Assembly (NCBI GenBank): GCA_021464245.1
Contig: JADCRB010000007.1
Coordinates: 62,001-126,000 of the forward strand
Direction of reading: 5' to 3'
Source of the DNA: Carallia brachiata
Lineage: Eukaryota > Streptophyta > Magnoliopsida > Malpighiales > Rhizophoraceae
Length of the DNA stretch: 64,000 bases
Shown here piece after piece: positions 54,600 through 64,000 of the stretch; the first letter of the stretch is position 1; each line of letters opens with the position of its first letter. The notes beneath the pieces are model-generated. The model saw nothing but the letters and a program-made list of their open reading frames with translations. It was not told the origin of the DNA and searched no databases. Position numbers and translations under genes: made by a program.

Positions 54600-57500
54600 A
54601 TTTTTTTTTGTCAAAATTAACTTTTCATATTATGTCCATCAACACAAATGCTCAGTGAACTTTTACGTAATGCGGCTTTAATTGCATTTTCACGTCATCA
54701 AATATAACGTGGCATTTTAAAATTTATATTAGAAAAAAAGAAATTTCCTATTCGGGTTTCGTATGGAGAGAAACCGAACAGGTCTAAAGGTTGCGAGGTT
54801 TTGGGCGATGATATGGTGTGGGAAAGTCCATCGAAACCACTGCTGCTGCCGGAGTTGAGGAAATCTCCCCGATCATGGTCATCGTCGTCGTGGTTTTTAT
54901 GGTGGTTGGTGTTGACGAAGGTTGCGGTGAAATCTGGACCGTTGATCATCATAGGAGAGGGAATGGACGGTCTGATCTGATGTAGCGAACTTAAAATCCC
55001 TGAAGCTGAATCCTTCCGGGAGAAGTTCATATTCAGGACACAAATATCGTTTAATCTAATTTTGGGTTGCTAATTATGAATGTGGTTAATAGGTTCATTA
55101 ACTAGTGAAAAGTTAAAATTGAAACGTTCCGTCAATTTTTCCGTTAAATGTTAACGTGATTGTACAACTGAATGATTATACGGCGAGTTACGTATAATTT
55201 GTCAAAAAATTAGCTGACAGTGCAAAATCTCGTGATGTGGCCGTCTAAGATTAGAACACAAACTTTCATTCCCCCCGAAAACCAAGTCAAAAAAGTAAAT
55301 TTTTTAAAAAAATAAATAAAAATTTTAAAATTTTCATAAAATTAAAAAATAAATCCAAAAATTTACAAAATTCAAAATAAAATTTATAATTTTTAAAATC
55401 TTGAGATTTTAATTTTTTAAAATTTTTGGAAGTTCTTAAACAAAATTTGTTTTTAACTAAAAATAAAAAATTTAAAAATTTCATAAAATTCAAAAATAAA
55501 TCAAAAAATTTACAAAATTCAAATAAAATTTCTTATTTTTAAAAAAATTTGAGATTTTAATTTCTTTACCCGAAAAATAATTTTTAAAAATTTAAAAAAA
55601 GTATGAAAATTTATAAACAATTAGTGTGCAACTCCATCATCGCCATCTGGTCAGGGGAAGAAGCACCACAAGAAGAAAAAGAACCCATCTGCCAATGATT
55701 TTGGCACAAACAATGGAGGCCACCAGTAAATGACTTGATGGTAAATCAACAGTCTACCGAAATGCAGGCTTGAGCAAGGGTTGTGCTCTCAACTTTGCTA
55801 ACAAATGGATTGATCTTGACCCAAACAAGGGAGAAGACGGGGGCCAGTAGCACTGACTAGAGAACAACAATGGTTGGTTTCCAGTTTTGGCGACCACTCA
55901 TGAGACCTTTGAGGAATGGATAGCGATGAAGAATCACCCAAAAGGCAAAGAACACCCACCCACAGAGATACCTACTGCCGCTACTTGCCGAAAGCCAGGT
56001 CCAGTATCATCTGCCACCGATCGTCCTGTTTCTTGCCTTCACCTGTCCGGAGGAAGACCGAAACGCCACAGATCTAGAGAAATTCGAAAGCTCGGCCGCC
56101 GTTCTTCCACGCCGGAATCGCCTCTTCCGGTCACCATTGCAAGTCGACGCCGCCACCAGATTTTGACTCGTTGGTCGCTGATCTACACTCCCAGCAGCCG
56201 ACGCGCCCGATTACTCGCCATAAAAAAGGGCTGAGCTCGCCCGCCATCCTTTCTCCCTTTGCTGTGAATGTGGAGCCGCGGCTGGCGTTCGCCGTTGTTC
56301 CATCCGCTGGCCAATCTGCGGCCACAAGATCGTTCACTGCTGGTCCCTTCTGTTGCCGGCACCAATTTCCATCGCCGGTGGTTGCTGCGGTGCACCGAAG
56401 GAGAAGAAATTTTGAGGAGGAACGAAAAAAAGGGGCCAGCTCTAAAAAAAATTATTAAAAACTTTAGAAAATTAAAATCTAAGTTTTTTTTTTTCAAAAA
56501 ATCTCACAATTAAAGAAAAAAAATTATTTCAATTTTTTTTCGAATTTTGTAATTTTATAAAATTTATTTTTAAATTCTTTTGAAATTAAGTCCACAATTT
56601 TTAGTATGTTTTTCAAATTATTTTTTAGGTAAAGAAATTAAAATCTCAAGATTTTAAAAAAGTAAGAAATTTTATTTGAAATTTTTAGAATTTTATAAAT
56701 TTTTGGATTTATTTTTGAATTTCATGAAATTTTTAAATTTTTATTTTTAAAAAACTTTATTTTTTAGTTAAAAATAAATTTTGTTTAAGAACTTTAACAA
56801 ATTTAAAAAAATTAAAATCTCATGATTTTAAATTATTTTGAATTTTATAAATTTTTGAATTTATTTTTCAATTTTATGGAACATTTTTAATTTTTATTTA
56901 ATTTTTTTTAAAAAAAATTATTTTTTTAACTTGGTTTAGGAGGGAAATGAAAGTTTGTGTCCTAATCCTACGCCGCCACATCACCACATTTTGCACTAGT
57001 CAACAAAATTTTTTACAAATTAGATGTACCTCACCACATAATTATCCAGCTGTACAGACACATCATCATTTAATGGAAAAATTGACGGAATATCTTAATT
57101 TTGAATTTTTTGTATAGTTAGTAAACCTATTTAACTAAATTCATAGTTAGCAACCCAAAATTGAGCTAAACGGTAATTTGTGTTCCAAATCTGAACTTCT
57201 CCCGAATCCTTCCTCATCGTTGTTGTCCACCGTTTGTCACCGAGGGCTCTCTCTTTCTCTAAGCTTCTATTTAGTGCTTGGGCACGCGGAGTTTGCTTTA
57301 GAAATTAGACAGCGGAAACGACGATCCGTGATCGCTTCGTGGCTGGCTGTCTGGATTTGATTTTCTATTTACCTGTCGGCGAAAGAAAAAAAAAAAAGGC
57401 TATATTTTCAATTCTTTTTGCAGTTTTTTTAGTGGTTTTTATAAAGAAATTTTTGTAAATTTGTAAATTTTTTATTTTTAAAATGCCACGTTGTCAAATA

Positions 57501-57625
57501 TTGACAACGGGGTAATCCAAGTAAGCAGAGGCATGTTGGCTGGAATTAACGGAGAATTAAAAGAAAAGGAGCATATGTGTTGATTGATATAACATACAGA
57601 GTTTATTTAAAAATAATAATAATTT
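54600..57625. mobile_element. Long-inverted-repeat element with GC-rich core
   Basis: About 3.0 kb. The left arm (54600-55610) and right arm (56460-57625) are inverted copies over much of their length: for example CCATCAACACAAATGCTC and ATAACGTGGCATTTTAAAA (left) match ATCAACACATATGCTCC and AACGTGGCATTTTAAAAAT read in reverse at the right, as do GGGTTGCTAATTATGAAT, TTCCGTCAATTTTTCCGTTA and GGACACAAACTTTCATTTCC regions. The core (55620-56450) is GC-rich and unlike anything around it. No transposase is visible. It fits a Mutator-like or foldback element; the exact ends and target duplication are not clear. Confidence 0.7.
55620..56450 (+). other. GC-rich core, possible captured gene pieces
   Basis: The interior of the long-inverted-repeat element. 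Plus-strand coding-like pieces: a basic run GQGKKHHKKKKNPSAND (about 55660-55710), then [17 protein letters not shown] (about 55797-55845), each ended by a stop. An open frame at 55887-56234 begins [21 protein letters not shown] recognise none of them. Codon-like pieces in a TIR element suggest gene fragment capture (Pack-MULE style), but this is only inference. Confidence 0.4.
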
Positions 57626-58037
57626 GTGGACATGGACTCCAACGTACCGAAAGGTTGTGAGGGAATTCTTGCTTTTTGTCTTCAATTTTTCATTATTAGA
57701 ATGATTTGGTAATATTTGTTAAGTTATATGAATATATTTTTTCAGTAATTTAGTATAATAACTCTTACCTTTCTTACCTATCATATATAGTGAAGCTATT
57801 TTTTGGACCCGGTTACATGGAATGCACGGTTCATGTAGCTTGAGCCATTGTTTTATTAGTATTATTAGTTTTTATAAAATTAAAATTTAAAAATAATAAG
57901 ACGTTATTTTAATACTTAAAATGTATATCACAAGTTATATTTATTAAAAAATTTTATAAAAAAGTATTAAGTTTTACATACTGGTGTAGAGTACTCATGT
58001 AGTATTTTTTATTTTTTTAGCAGGCCTAAGAAATATT
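57626..58037. other. Spacer before the LTR retrotransposon
   Basis: AT-rich sequence without a gene. The GST-like phrase TTAAGTTATATGAATATATTTTTTCAG resembles spacer after other GST copies, so this may be the original flank of the array. Confidence 0.35.
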
Positions 58038-58839
58038 TGTAAACAAAAAAAAGAAAAAAAAATATAAAAAAAAAAAAATAGAAGTCAAAGGCCGGCGTTG
58101 TTGATTCAAATCAGCAACGCCACCAAGAAATTAATAAAAAGATTCCTTTCCATGTGATGTTCACATGGGAAAGGAACCCTATAAATAGGCCCCTGCCCCC
58201 CTCAGTTCAAAACACATTCAGCAAATCTGTAAACAGAAAAATTCAGAGAATTTGAGAGAAAAAGAAAATTTTGAAAATCTCTCAAGAAAATTTCTCCTTT
58301 TCTTACGTGCTTTTACTCTGCAGTATACTCTCCTAACTCCTTTTGAGAGATATTTCAGGGGTAAGCCCAAAAAATTTGCTGTTTCCATTTCTAAAGTTAT
58401 TTTTAGTTTATATTCTCGATCGCTCTAGATCTGAATTTGAGAATATAGATCTAAAAATATCAAATTACTACAAATCCGGCTGGGATTAAGCTCATACGGC
58501 CCTCAGCAAAATCCAGGCAGCTCATCCGAGAACAAGTCCCTCTTCGACCCTCGGTGAAATTAAGCCAGATCAGATCAGGTCTCTGCGGTTCTTAACCGTA
58601 GTCAAAACGTCCAAATCAGATCCGGTTTCAGTCTACCCAGTTCAAGAAAAAGTTGTGGAAATTATTTCTGTCAAGATCAAGCTCGTGCAGCCCTTGACGG
58701 AGTCAAAAAAGGAACACTAATCGGAGGATCTACGGAGATCGACCCCACGTAAATTTTCTTTTATTTTACAATTTTTATTTGTAATTTATTTTTGTATTTT
58801 CGAGTTTAATTGTTTTAGACTCGAAATTTACGCTTTACA
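58038..58839 (+). repeat. Candidate 5' LTR
   Basis: Bounded by TGTAAA at 58038 and its inverted match TTTACA ending at 58839, just before the primer site. It contains a TATA box (CCCTATAAATAGG, about 58178) and, upstream, a near-perfect hairpin (GGCGTTGTTGAT / ATCAGCAACGCC, 58093-58120). The 3' LTR is needed to confirm the borders. Confidence 0.65.
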
Positions 58840-58845
58840 AATTTT

Positions 58846-58863
58846 TGGCACGCTCGGTGGGAC
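58846..58863 (+). other. Candidate primer binding site
   Basis: TGGCACGCTCGGTGGGAC, six bases after the LTR end. It starts with TGG, which would pair with the CCA end of a tRNA, and is typical of Tat elements. I cannot assign the tRNA from the sequence alone. Confidence 0.6.
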
Positions 58864-58887
58864 ATTTCACCTCCCATCTCTTGTTCC

Positions 58888-59042
58888 TTAAAAAAAAAAA
58901 AAAAGGTAAAAGGGGAGCCGAGAGAAAAAAAAAAAAAAAAAAAAAGTAAAAAAAAAAAAAAAAGTAAAAAGTAAAAAAAAAATAAAAAGTAAAAAGTAAA
59001 AAAAAAAAAAAGTAAAAAAAAAAGTAAAAAAAAAAAAAAAAT
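58888..59042 (+). repeat. A-rich low-complexity leader
   Basis: A runs broken by GTAAAA units between the primer site and gag. Prone to slippage; no coding content. Confidence 0.8.
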
Positions 59043-59065
59043 TTTACAGGTGTTCAGCACATCAA

Positions 59066-60720
59066 ATGGCACCGAAAAGGAGTACAACTGCGCCACAAGA
59101 AGGCAACGGCTCCATTGCCTGCATCAACTACCCTACCTGGGTACGCAGGTCCAGAAACCCGGGGACGGACACAATTTCTTGCCGTCCAAACCCGACAAAA
59201 TGTCGAAATGGAGAGTCCACAGCTCGCACAACAGGATCTCTCCCCTGACTCTCTTGCCGCATGGAGGAGTCGATCACCCACCCCGATCGAAGTCGGGGGC
59301 AACACGACGAAGCCTGCTCAACAAAATCCGACTCACACAGAAGAATCAGAAGAGTTTTCTCCCCCAGTCTTTCCCGGAGCCTCATCTGTTGCCGTCATGA
59401 TGACCAACACAACCAGCACAGAGGAAAGAATTTCAGAATTGGAGAACAAAATTTTGCAGCTGATCAGAGTCGTGGAGGAAAAAGATCAACAGATCGCCGC
59501 TCTCAAAGGAAAGGCCCCGATCCAAGTTGATCCCGAATCCGCGAGGAGCAACCATATCCACCCGGTTTCACTCCAGAAGCCACACCAGCCGACGTCTTCC
59601 CTGCAGAAAAGCGACCAGGTAGTTCTACACAGCTGCCACCCTCAAATTCTGTAGCTTCGCTATCTGTTCAACAATTGCAGGAAATGATAGCCAATACGAT
59701 CCGACTGCAACAAGCTACATCCTTCCAAGGATCACAGATGTACGTCAAACCGTACACCAGACGGATCGAAAGTCTCAACATGCCCTTGGGCTACCAGCCG
59801 CCCAAATTTCAACAATTCGACGGACGAGGCGATCCCAAACAGCACATCGCCCACTTCGTTGAAACCTGCAACAACGCAGGGACTTATGGAGATCTCTTGG
59901 TGAAGCAGTTTGTTCGTTCACTCAGGGAGACCGCTTTCACCTGGTTCATAAATCTTGAACCAGAATCGATCGACAGTTGGGAACAGCTACAACGAGAGTT
60001 CCTCAACAGATTTTTCAGCACTCGAAGGACGGTAAGTATGATGGAGCTTACCAGCACCAAACAAAGGAAAGGAGAGCCCGTTGTCGAATACATCAACAGA
60101 TGGCGTGCCCTCAGCTTGGACTGCAAAGATCGCCTGACGGAGACTTCTGCCGTAGAGATGTGCATCCAGGGAATGCATTGGGAGCTGTTATACATCCTGC
60201 AGGGTGTCAAACCCCGAACTTTCGAAGAACTGGCGACCCGCGCACATGATATGGAGATAAGCATCCAGACTTCCGGAGGCACGGTTCCCATCCAGTTGGA
60301 CCAGCAAGGGGGCAGAAGGGAGATTAAGAAACCCAACAGCTCCGGAAAAGGAAAGAAGTGATGACTGTTGAAGCCGCACCAGTAAAAGGGGCGCCAAAGC
60401 TAAGGTAAATCCTCCGACCCAAATAACTCAGCCAAAACAACAGGAAAGGCGGAAGGTGACATTGCGAGAGTTGGAGCAGAAGCAGTATCCATTCCCCGAC
60501 TCAGACGTCCCGACATTCTTGACAACTCTTGGAGGCGAAGCTGATCGAACTCCCAGAGTGCAAGCGGCCGAATGAAAAGGATCGAGTCAGCGATCCGAGA
60601 TTCTGCAAATATCACCGGATAGTAAGTCATCCAACCGAGAAGTTTCGTCCTGAAGGAGCTAATCATGAAGCTCAAAAGCCAGAATAAAATCATTCTGGAC
60701 CAGGAAGGCGTAACCTCGGC
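59066..60720 (+). pseudogene. Retrotransposon gag, frameshifted
   Basis: Structural protein of the particle. The start is MAPKRSTTAPQEG at 59066; the frame moves between about 59110 and 59160 to the track with TEERISELENKILQLIRVVE (a coiled-coil-like stretch). It moves again near 59610 to the track with the core gag domain: LGYQPPKFQQFDGRGDPKQH, AHFVETCNNAGTYGD, FVRSLRETAFTWFINLEP, LQREFLNRFFSTRR. A third change follows GKGKK at about 60355. Downstream, a knuckle-like CKYHRIVSHPTEK segment (about 60604) has lost its last Cys to a two-base deletion. Confidence 0.88.
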
Positions 60721-61020
60721 AAACCAACCACCATCACTTCAAAACCATCAGAAGAGTGACACACCGTAAGGAGGAGCCGCTCGACAACAAAAAGTCGACA
60801 ACGGAGAAGGTATATGAAGCTCTCCAAACCCTTCTCGCTAACCCTCAGCTGTTTATAGCTTTGCAATCAACAGAAGTGTGGCAAAATCAAGTCAGCAATA
60901 CTCTCCAGACCTCAGCTGAACCAGCCATCAAATGATTCTAACTCAGCGGAGCAACAGACGGCCCAAAATCACGTCGGATGTTACTCTGCTATCTCATTTT
61001 CAGATGAGGATCTCCTGCTG

Positions 61021-62076
61021 GGGTCCAAACCCCACAATCGGCCGCTGTATGTATCAGGCTATGTGAAAGAACAGAAGGTCCGACGTATTCTGATCGACGA
61101 TGGCTCAGCAGTCAATATTATCCCAAAATCCACCATAAAGGAGCTCGGCATCGGCATTGATGAATTATCAGACAGCCGCTTGATGATTCATGGCTTTAAT
61201 CAAGGAGGACAGAAAGCAATTGGGATGATTCGCTTGGAGCTAACTATCGGTAATCTCACTTCTAGCACTCTATTTCACGTGATTGATGCACGTACCACAT
61301 ATAAGATGTTGCTAGGACGACCGTGGATTCATGGAAATGGAGTTGTGCTCTCAAGCCTGCATCAGTGCTTCAAGTACTACAATGGTGGCGTTCAAAAGGT
61401 CAATGCTGACTTAAAGCCGTTCGATGATGCTGAATCACATTTGGCGGATGCAGTCTTCTACACCGACACAGACAATCCGGAGATCATTCCATCAAAAGCT
61501 ACTTGGACTGGGGGCATCCACAAAAAGGGAAAAGCTGTCGAAGAACCTGCCAATGCCCAACTCCAGGCTCCAACAAATGAAAAGCTACCACAGCCTGCTG
61601 AACTTCGTCCAAAGGATGTTGCATCTTCAAGCTCCACTCCAGTCCTACGCTATGTGCCGAAGTCACGACGCTCAGAAGGTCAACCCCCTTTCTCTTATTG
61701 TATTGATCTTAAACAGGAGCAAGGTCATAGCCAACCCAAAACAAAGGAGCTGCACAACCTGAAGGGGACTTACACTCTGCCGATACCAAAAATTGAGCCG
61801 GTTTTGTCTTCAAAACCATTAAAAGGCTTCATCAAACCACACATGGGGCAGTCGAAGGCAGCTCACTTCCAGAAAGAAGAACACATGAAGGATTTGATCC
61901 TAATGCATACAAGCTTTTGGCAAAGGCGGGCTATGACTTCTCAAACCCGAGCACAATGGGTACGCTGCCGTCCACACATGGCGCGCTTCTCAAACATCAC
62001 AGTCCCGACCTGGCTTAGGCTATCAGGAGAAGTCACCTGTGCGGATCACGCTAAAGAGCCGAAGCCGAGCAGCTGA
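61021..62076 (+). pseudogene. Retrotransposon aspartic protease region
   Basis: A long open stretch. The protease fold is shown by RILIDDGSAVNIIPKSTIKE (active-site triad region; the usual form is D-G/S-G-S), HGFNQGGQKAIGMIRLELTI and TTYKMLLGRPWIHGNGVV. It continues into a linker region without a recognised domain. An upstream stop or frame break separates it from gag. Confidence 0.85.
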
Positions 62077-62205
62077 TGCACGTGCCATCACCACCACCAC
62101 CAAACAAGACAGGCTTATCCAGTCAAACAAAGAAGGTGAAGTCAGAGGTTCTGCATTTCATGTCACAATTAGCGAGGAGGCTGATTCGACTCATCAGATG
62201 GTGAA

Positions 62206-63841
62206 GTGAAGGAGGCTCCCCCGGAACTTGAAGATGGTGGCCAAGCAACTGTTGATGAACTCAAGGAGGTCAATCTTGGCTCTCCGGAAGATCCTCGACC
62301 TACATTTGTAAGTGCTTTACTTACTGCAGAAGAAGAGCAAGAATATGTTCAGGTATTAAGTCAATACAGGGACGTGTTCGCATGGAGTTACAAAGAAATG
62401 CCTGGACTTGACCCAAAAATTGCGGTGCATCGTCTAGCAGTAAAGAAGGGTGTCGTTCTGTCAAGCAGCCACAACGACGGTTCCGCCCGGAACTCATTCC
62501 ACAAATCGAGGAGGAGGTGAACAAGCTGATCAATGCCGGCTTCATCCGAGAGGTCACCTACCCAACGTGGATTGCCAACATTGTCCCGGTAAGAAAGAAG
62601 AATGGACAGTTGAGGGTATGTGTTGATTTTCGAGATCTTAACAAGGCCTGCCCGAAAGATGACTTTCCGTTGCCCATAACGGAGATCACAGTCGATGCAA
62701 CAACGGGTCACGAAGCATTGTCTTTCATGGATGGTTCTTCAGGCTATAACCAAATCAGAATGGCACCAGAAGACGAGGAGTTGACAGCATTCCGCACCCC
62801 AAAAGGTATATACTGCTACAAAGTTATGCCGTTTGGATTGAAAAATGCTGGCGCCACTTATCAACGTGCTATGCAAAAAATTTTTGATGACATGCTGCAC
62901 AAGATTGTAGAATGTTATGTTGATGACTTAGTTGTAAAGACTAAGAAGCGCAAAGACCACCTCGAGGATCTCAAGACAGTGTTCGAAAGACTTCGGAGGC
63001 ATCAGCTCAAAATGAACCCTCTCAAGTGCGCATTCGGTGTCACATCAGGAAAGTTTCTTGGGTTCGTGGTGCGCCATCGTGGAATCGAAGTTGATCAGTC
63101 AAAGGTTGAGGCAATTCAAAAGATGCCTGAACCTAAAAACCTGCACGAGCTGCGAAGTCTACAAGGAAAGCTGGCTACATTCGCCGTTTCATCTCCAATT
63201 TAGCTGGGAGATGTCAACCTTTCCATCGGTTGATGAAGAAGGATGTCAACTTCGAGTGGGACGAAGCTTGCAGCAAAGCCTTTGAGAGCATAAAGAAGTA
63301 CCTTTCCAATCCACCGGTCCTAGGTGCTCCAATTCAAGGAAAGTCGTTGATTCTCTACATTGCAGCGCAGGAAAGATCTTTGGGAGCCTTGCTTGCACAG
63401 GAAAACGAGCAGGGAAAGGAAGTTGCCCTGTACTACTTGAGTAGAACACTAAACGGTCCGGAGCTGAACTATTCACCCATTGAAAAGACATGTCTAGCAC
63501 TGTTTTTTGCCATTGACAAGCTAAGACACTACATGCAAGCTCACACGGTACGTCTCATTGCCAGAGCTGATCCTGTCAAATATATCTTATCTAGACCAAT
63601 CTTGTCAGGACGACTTGCCAAGTGGGCAGTAATCCTACAAAGCTACGACATTGTCTACGTGCCTCAAAAAGCAGTCAAAGGACAAGCTCTAGCAGACTTC
63701 CTTGCAGATCACCCTGTTCCGTCAGATTGGGAGTTCACAGATGATCTTCCAGATGAAGAGGTCTTTTACATTGAGACACTGCCACCATGGACGATGTTCT
63801 TTGATGGTGCAGCAAGGCGTGATGGTGCTGGTGCGGCATAG
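62206..63841 (+). pseudogene. Retrotransposon reverse transcriptase and RNase H, frameshifted
   Basis: Three frames in succession. 62206-62450: YRDVFAWSYKEMPGLDPKIA, the usual start of Tat RT; frame change near 62450. 62517-63175: RT core with INAGFIREVTYPTWIANIVP, FRDLNKACPKDDFPLP, SFMDGSSGYNQI and the catalytic YVDD (about 62918); frame change near 63175. 63230-63841: connection and RNase H domain with FEWDEACSKAFESIKKYL, LSRTLNGPELNYSPIEKTCL and KGQALADFLADHP. The frame breaks again at 63839. Confidence 0.92.
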
Positions 63842-64000
63842 TGTTTGTCACTCCTCAACGACAAATACTACCATATGCTATCATTCTCGGTGAGTTATGT
63901 TCAAATAATGTTGCTGAATACCAGGCTTTGATCATTGGTCTTCAAATGGCTGTCGATATGAAGATTCCAACTATAGAAGTCCATGGAGATTCCCAGCTCG
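63765..64000 (+). pseudogene. Second (archaeal-type) RNase H, partial
   Basis: After the first RNase H, a second one starts: PWTMFFDGAARRDGAG, then after a one-base frame change at about 63838, IVFVTPQRQILPYAI, CSNNVAEYQALIIGLQMAV and IEVHGDSQL at the window edge. The DG, E and D residues of the active site are kept. Such a doubled RNase H is a known mark of Tat-lineage elements. Confidence 0.82.

Larger units (their letters stand above)
58038..64000 (+). mobile_element. Ty3/Gypsy LTR retrotransposon, Tat type, decayed (runs off the window)
   Basis: The order LTR, primer site, gag, protease, reverse transcriptase, RNase H and second (archaeal-type) RNase H identifies a Tat-lineage Gypsy element. 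Integrase, polypurine tract and the 3' LTR lie beyond position 64000. At least six frame changes are visible across gag and pol, so this copy cannot move by itself. It is GC-richer than its surroundings. Confidence 0.92.

Overview
This is a stretch of AT-rich plant nuclear DNA from a eudicot; a woody species seems likely, but I cannot name it. The evidence is split genes with GT-AG introns, plant-type eIF3g, Elongin C, cucumisin-like subtilase and tau-class glutathione S-transferase (GST) genes, nuclear tRNA genes, and a dense mix of plant transposons.

Left third (1-16 kb), ordinary gene space. It holds exon 1 of an eIF3g gene on the minus strand, with site II and telo-box promoter motifs; two valine tRNA genes on opposite strands; a complete three-exon Elongin C gene; a dead cucumisin-like subtilase; a two-exon short PPR (THA8-like) gene with a splice-site or frameshift problem; a serine tRNA; and a five-exon gene for a small plant protein of unknown role.

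Middle (17-53 kb), a tandem tau-GST array. There are nine copies or relics, all on the plus strand. Three are intact (A at 17073, G at 40686, I at 52176). One (B) is intact except for a transposon inside exon 1. Five are pseudogenes or scraps (C, D, E, F, H). Copies A-E repeat as pairs of two subfamilies. Copies F-I repeat as a unit of a GST plus a conserved downstream 'R-block'. Most B-type promoters share an as-1-like element about 230-275 bp before the ATG, the known binding site type for TGA bZIP factors that switch on tau GSTs under chemical stress. Much of the decay is transposon damage: MITEs, a Helitron carrying an F-box fragment in the promoter of F, and a nested CT-rich element plus a retroposon in the promoter of H.

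Right end (53-64 kb), transposons. It holds a third CT-rich element, a roughly 3 kb element with very long inverted termini around a GC-rich core, and the 5' two thirds of a decayed Ty3/Gypsy retrotransposon of the Tat type (LTR, primer site, gag, protease, reverse transcriptase, RNase H and the start of a second RNase H), which runs off the window.

I did not find a wholly new system. The most informative features are the GST birth-and-death array with its shared as-1 promoters and the transposon insertions that can be dated against it. Exon borders are read by eye from splice signals and family similarity; homology calls are from memory, without database searches.
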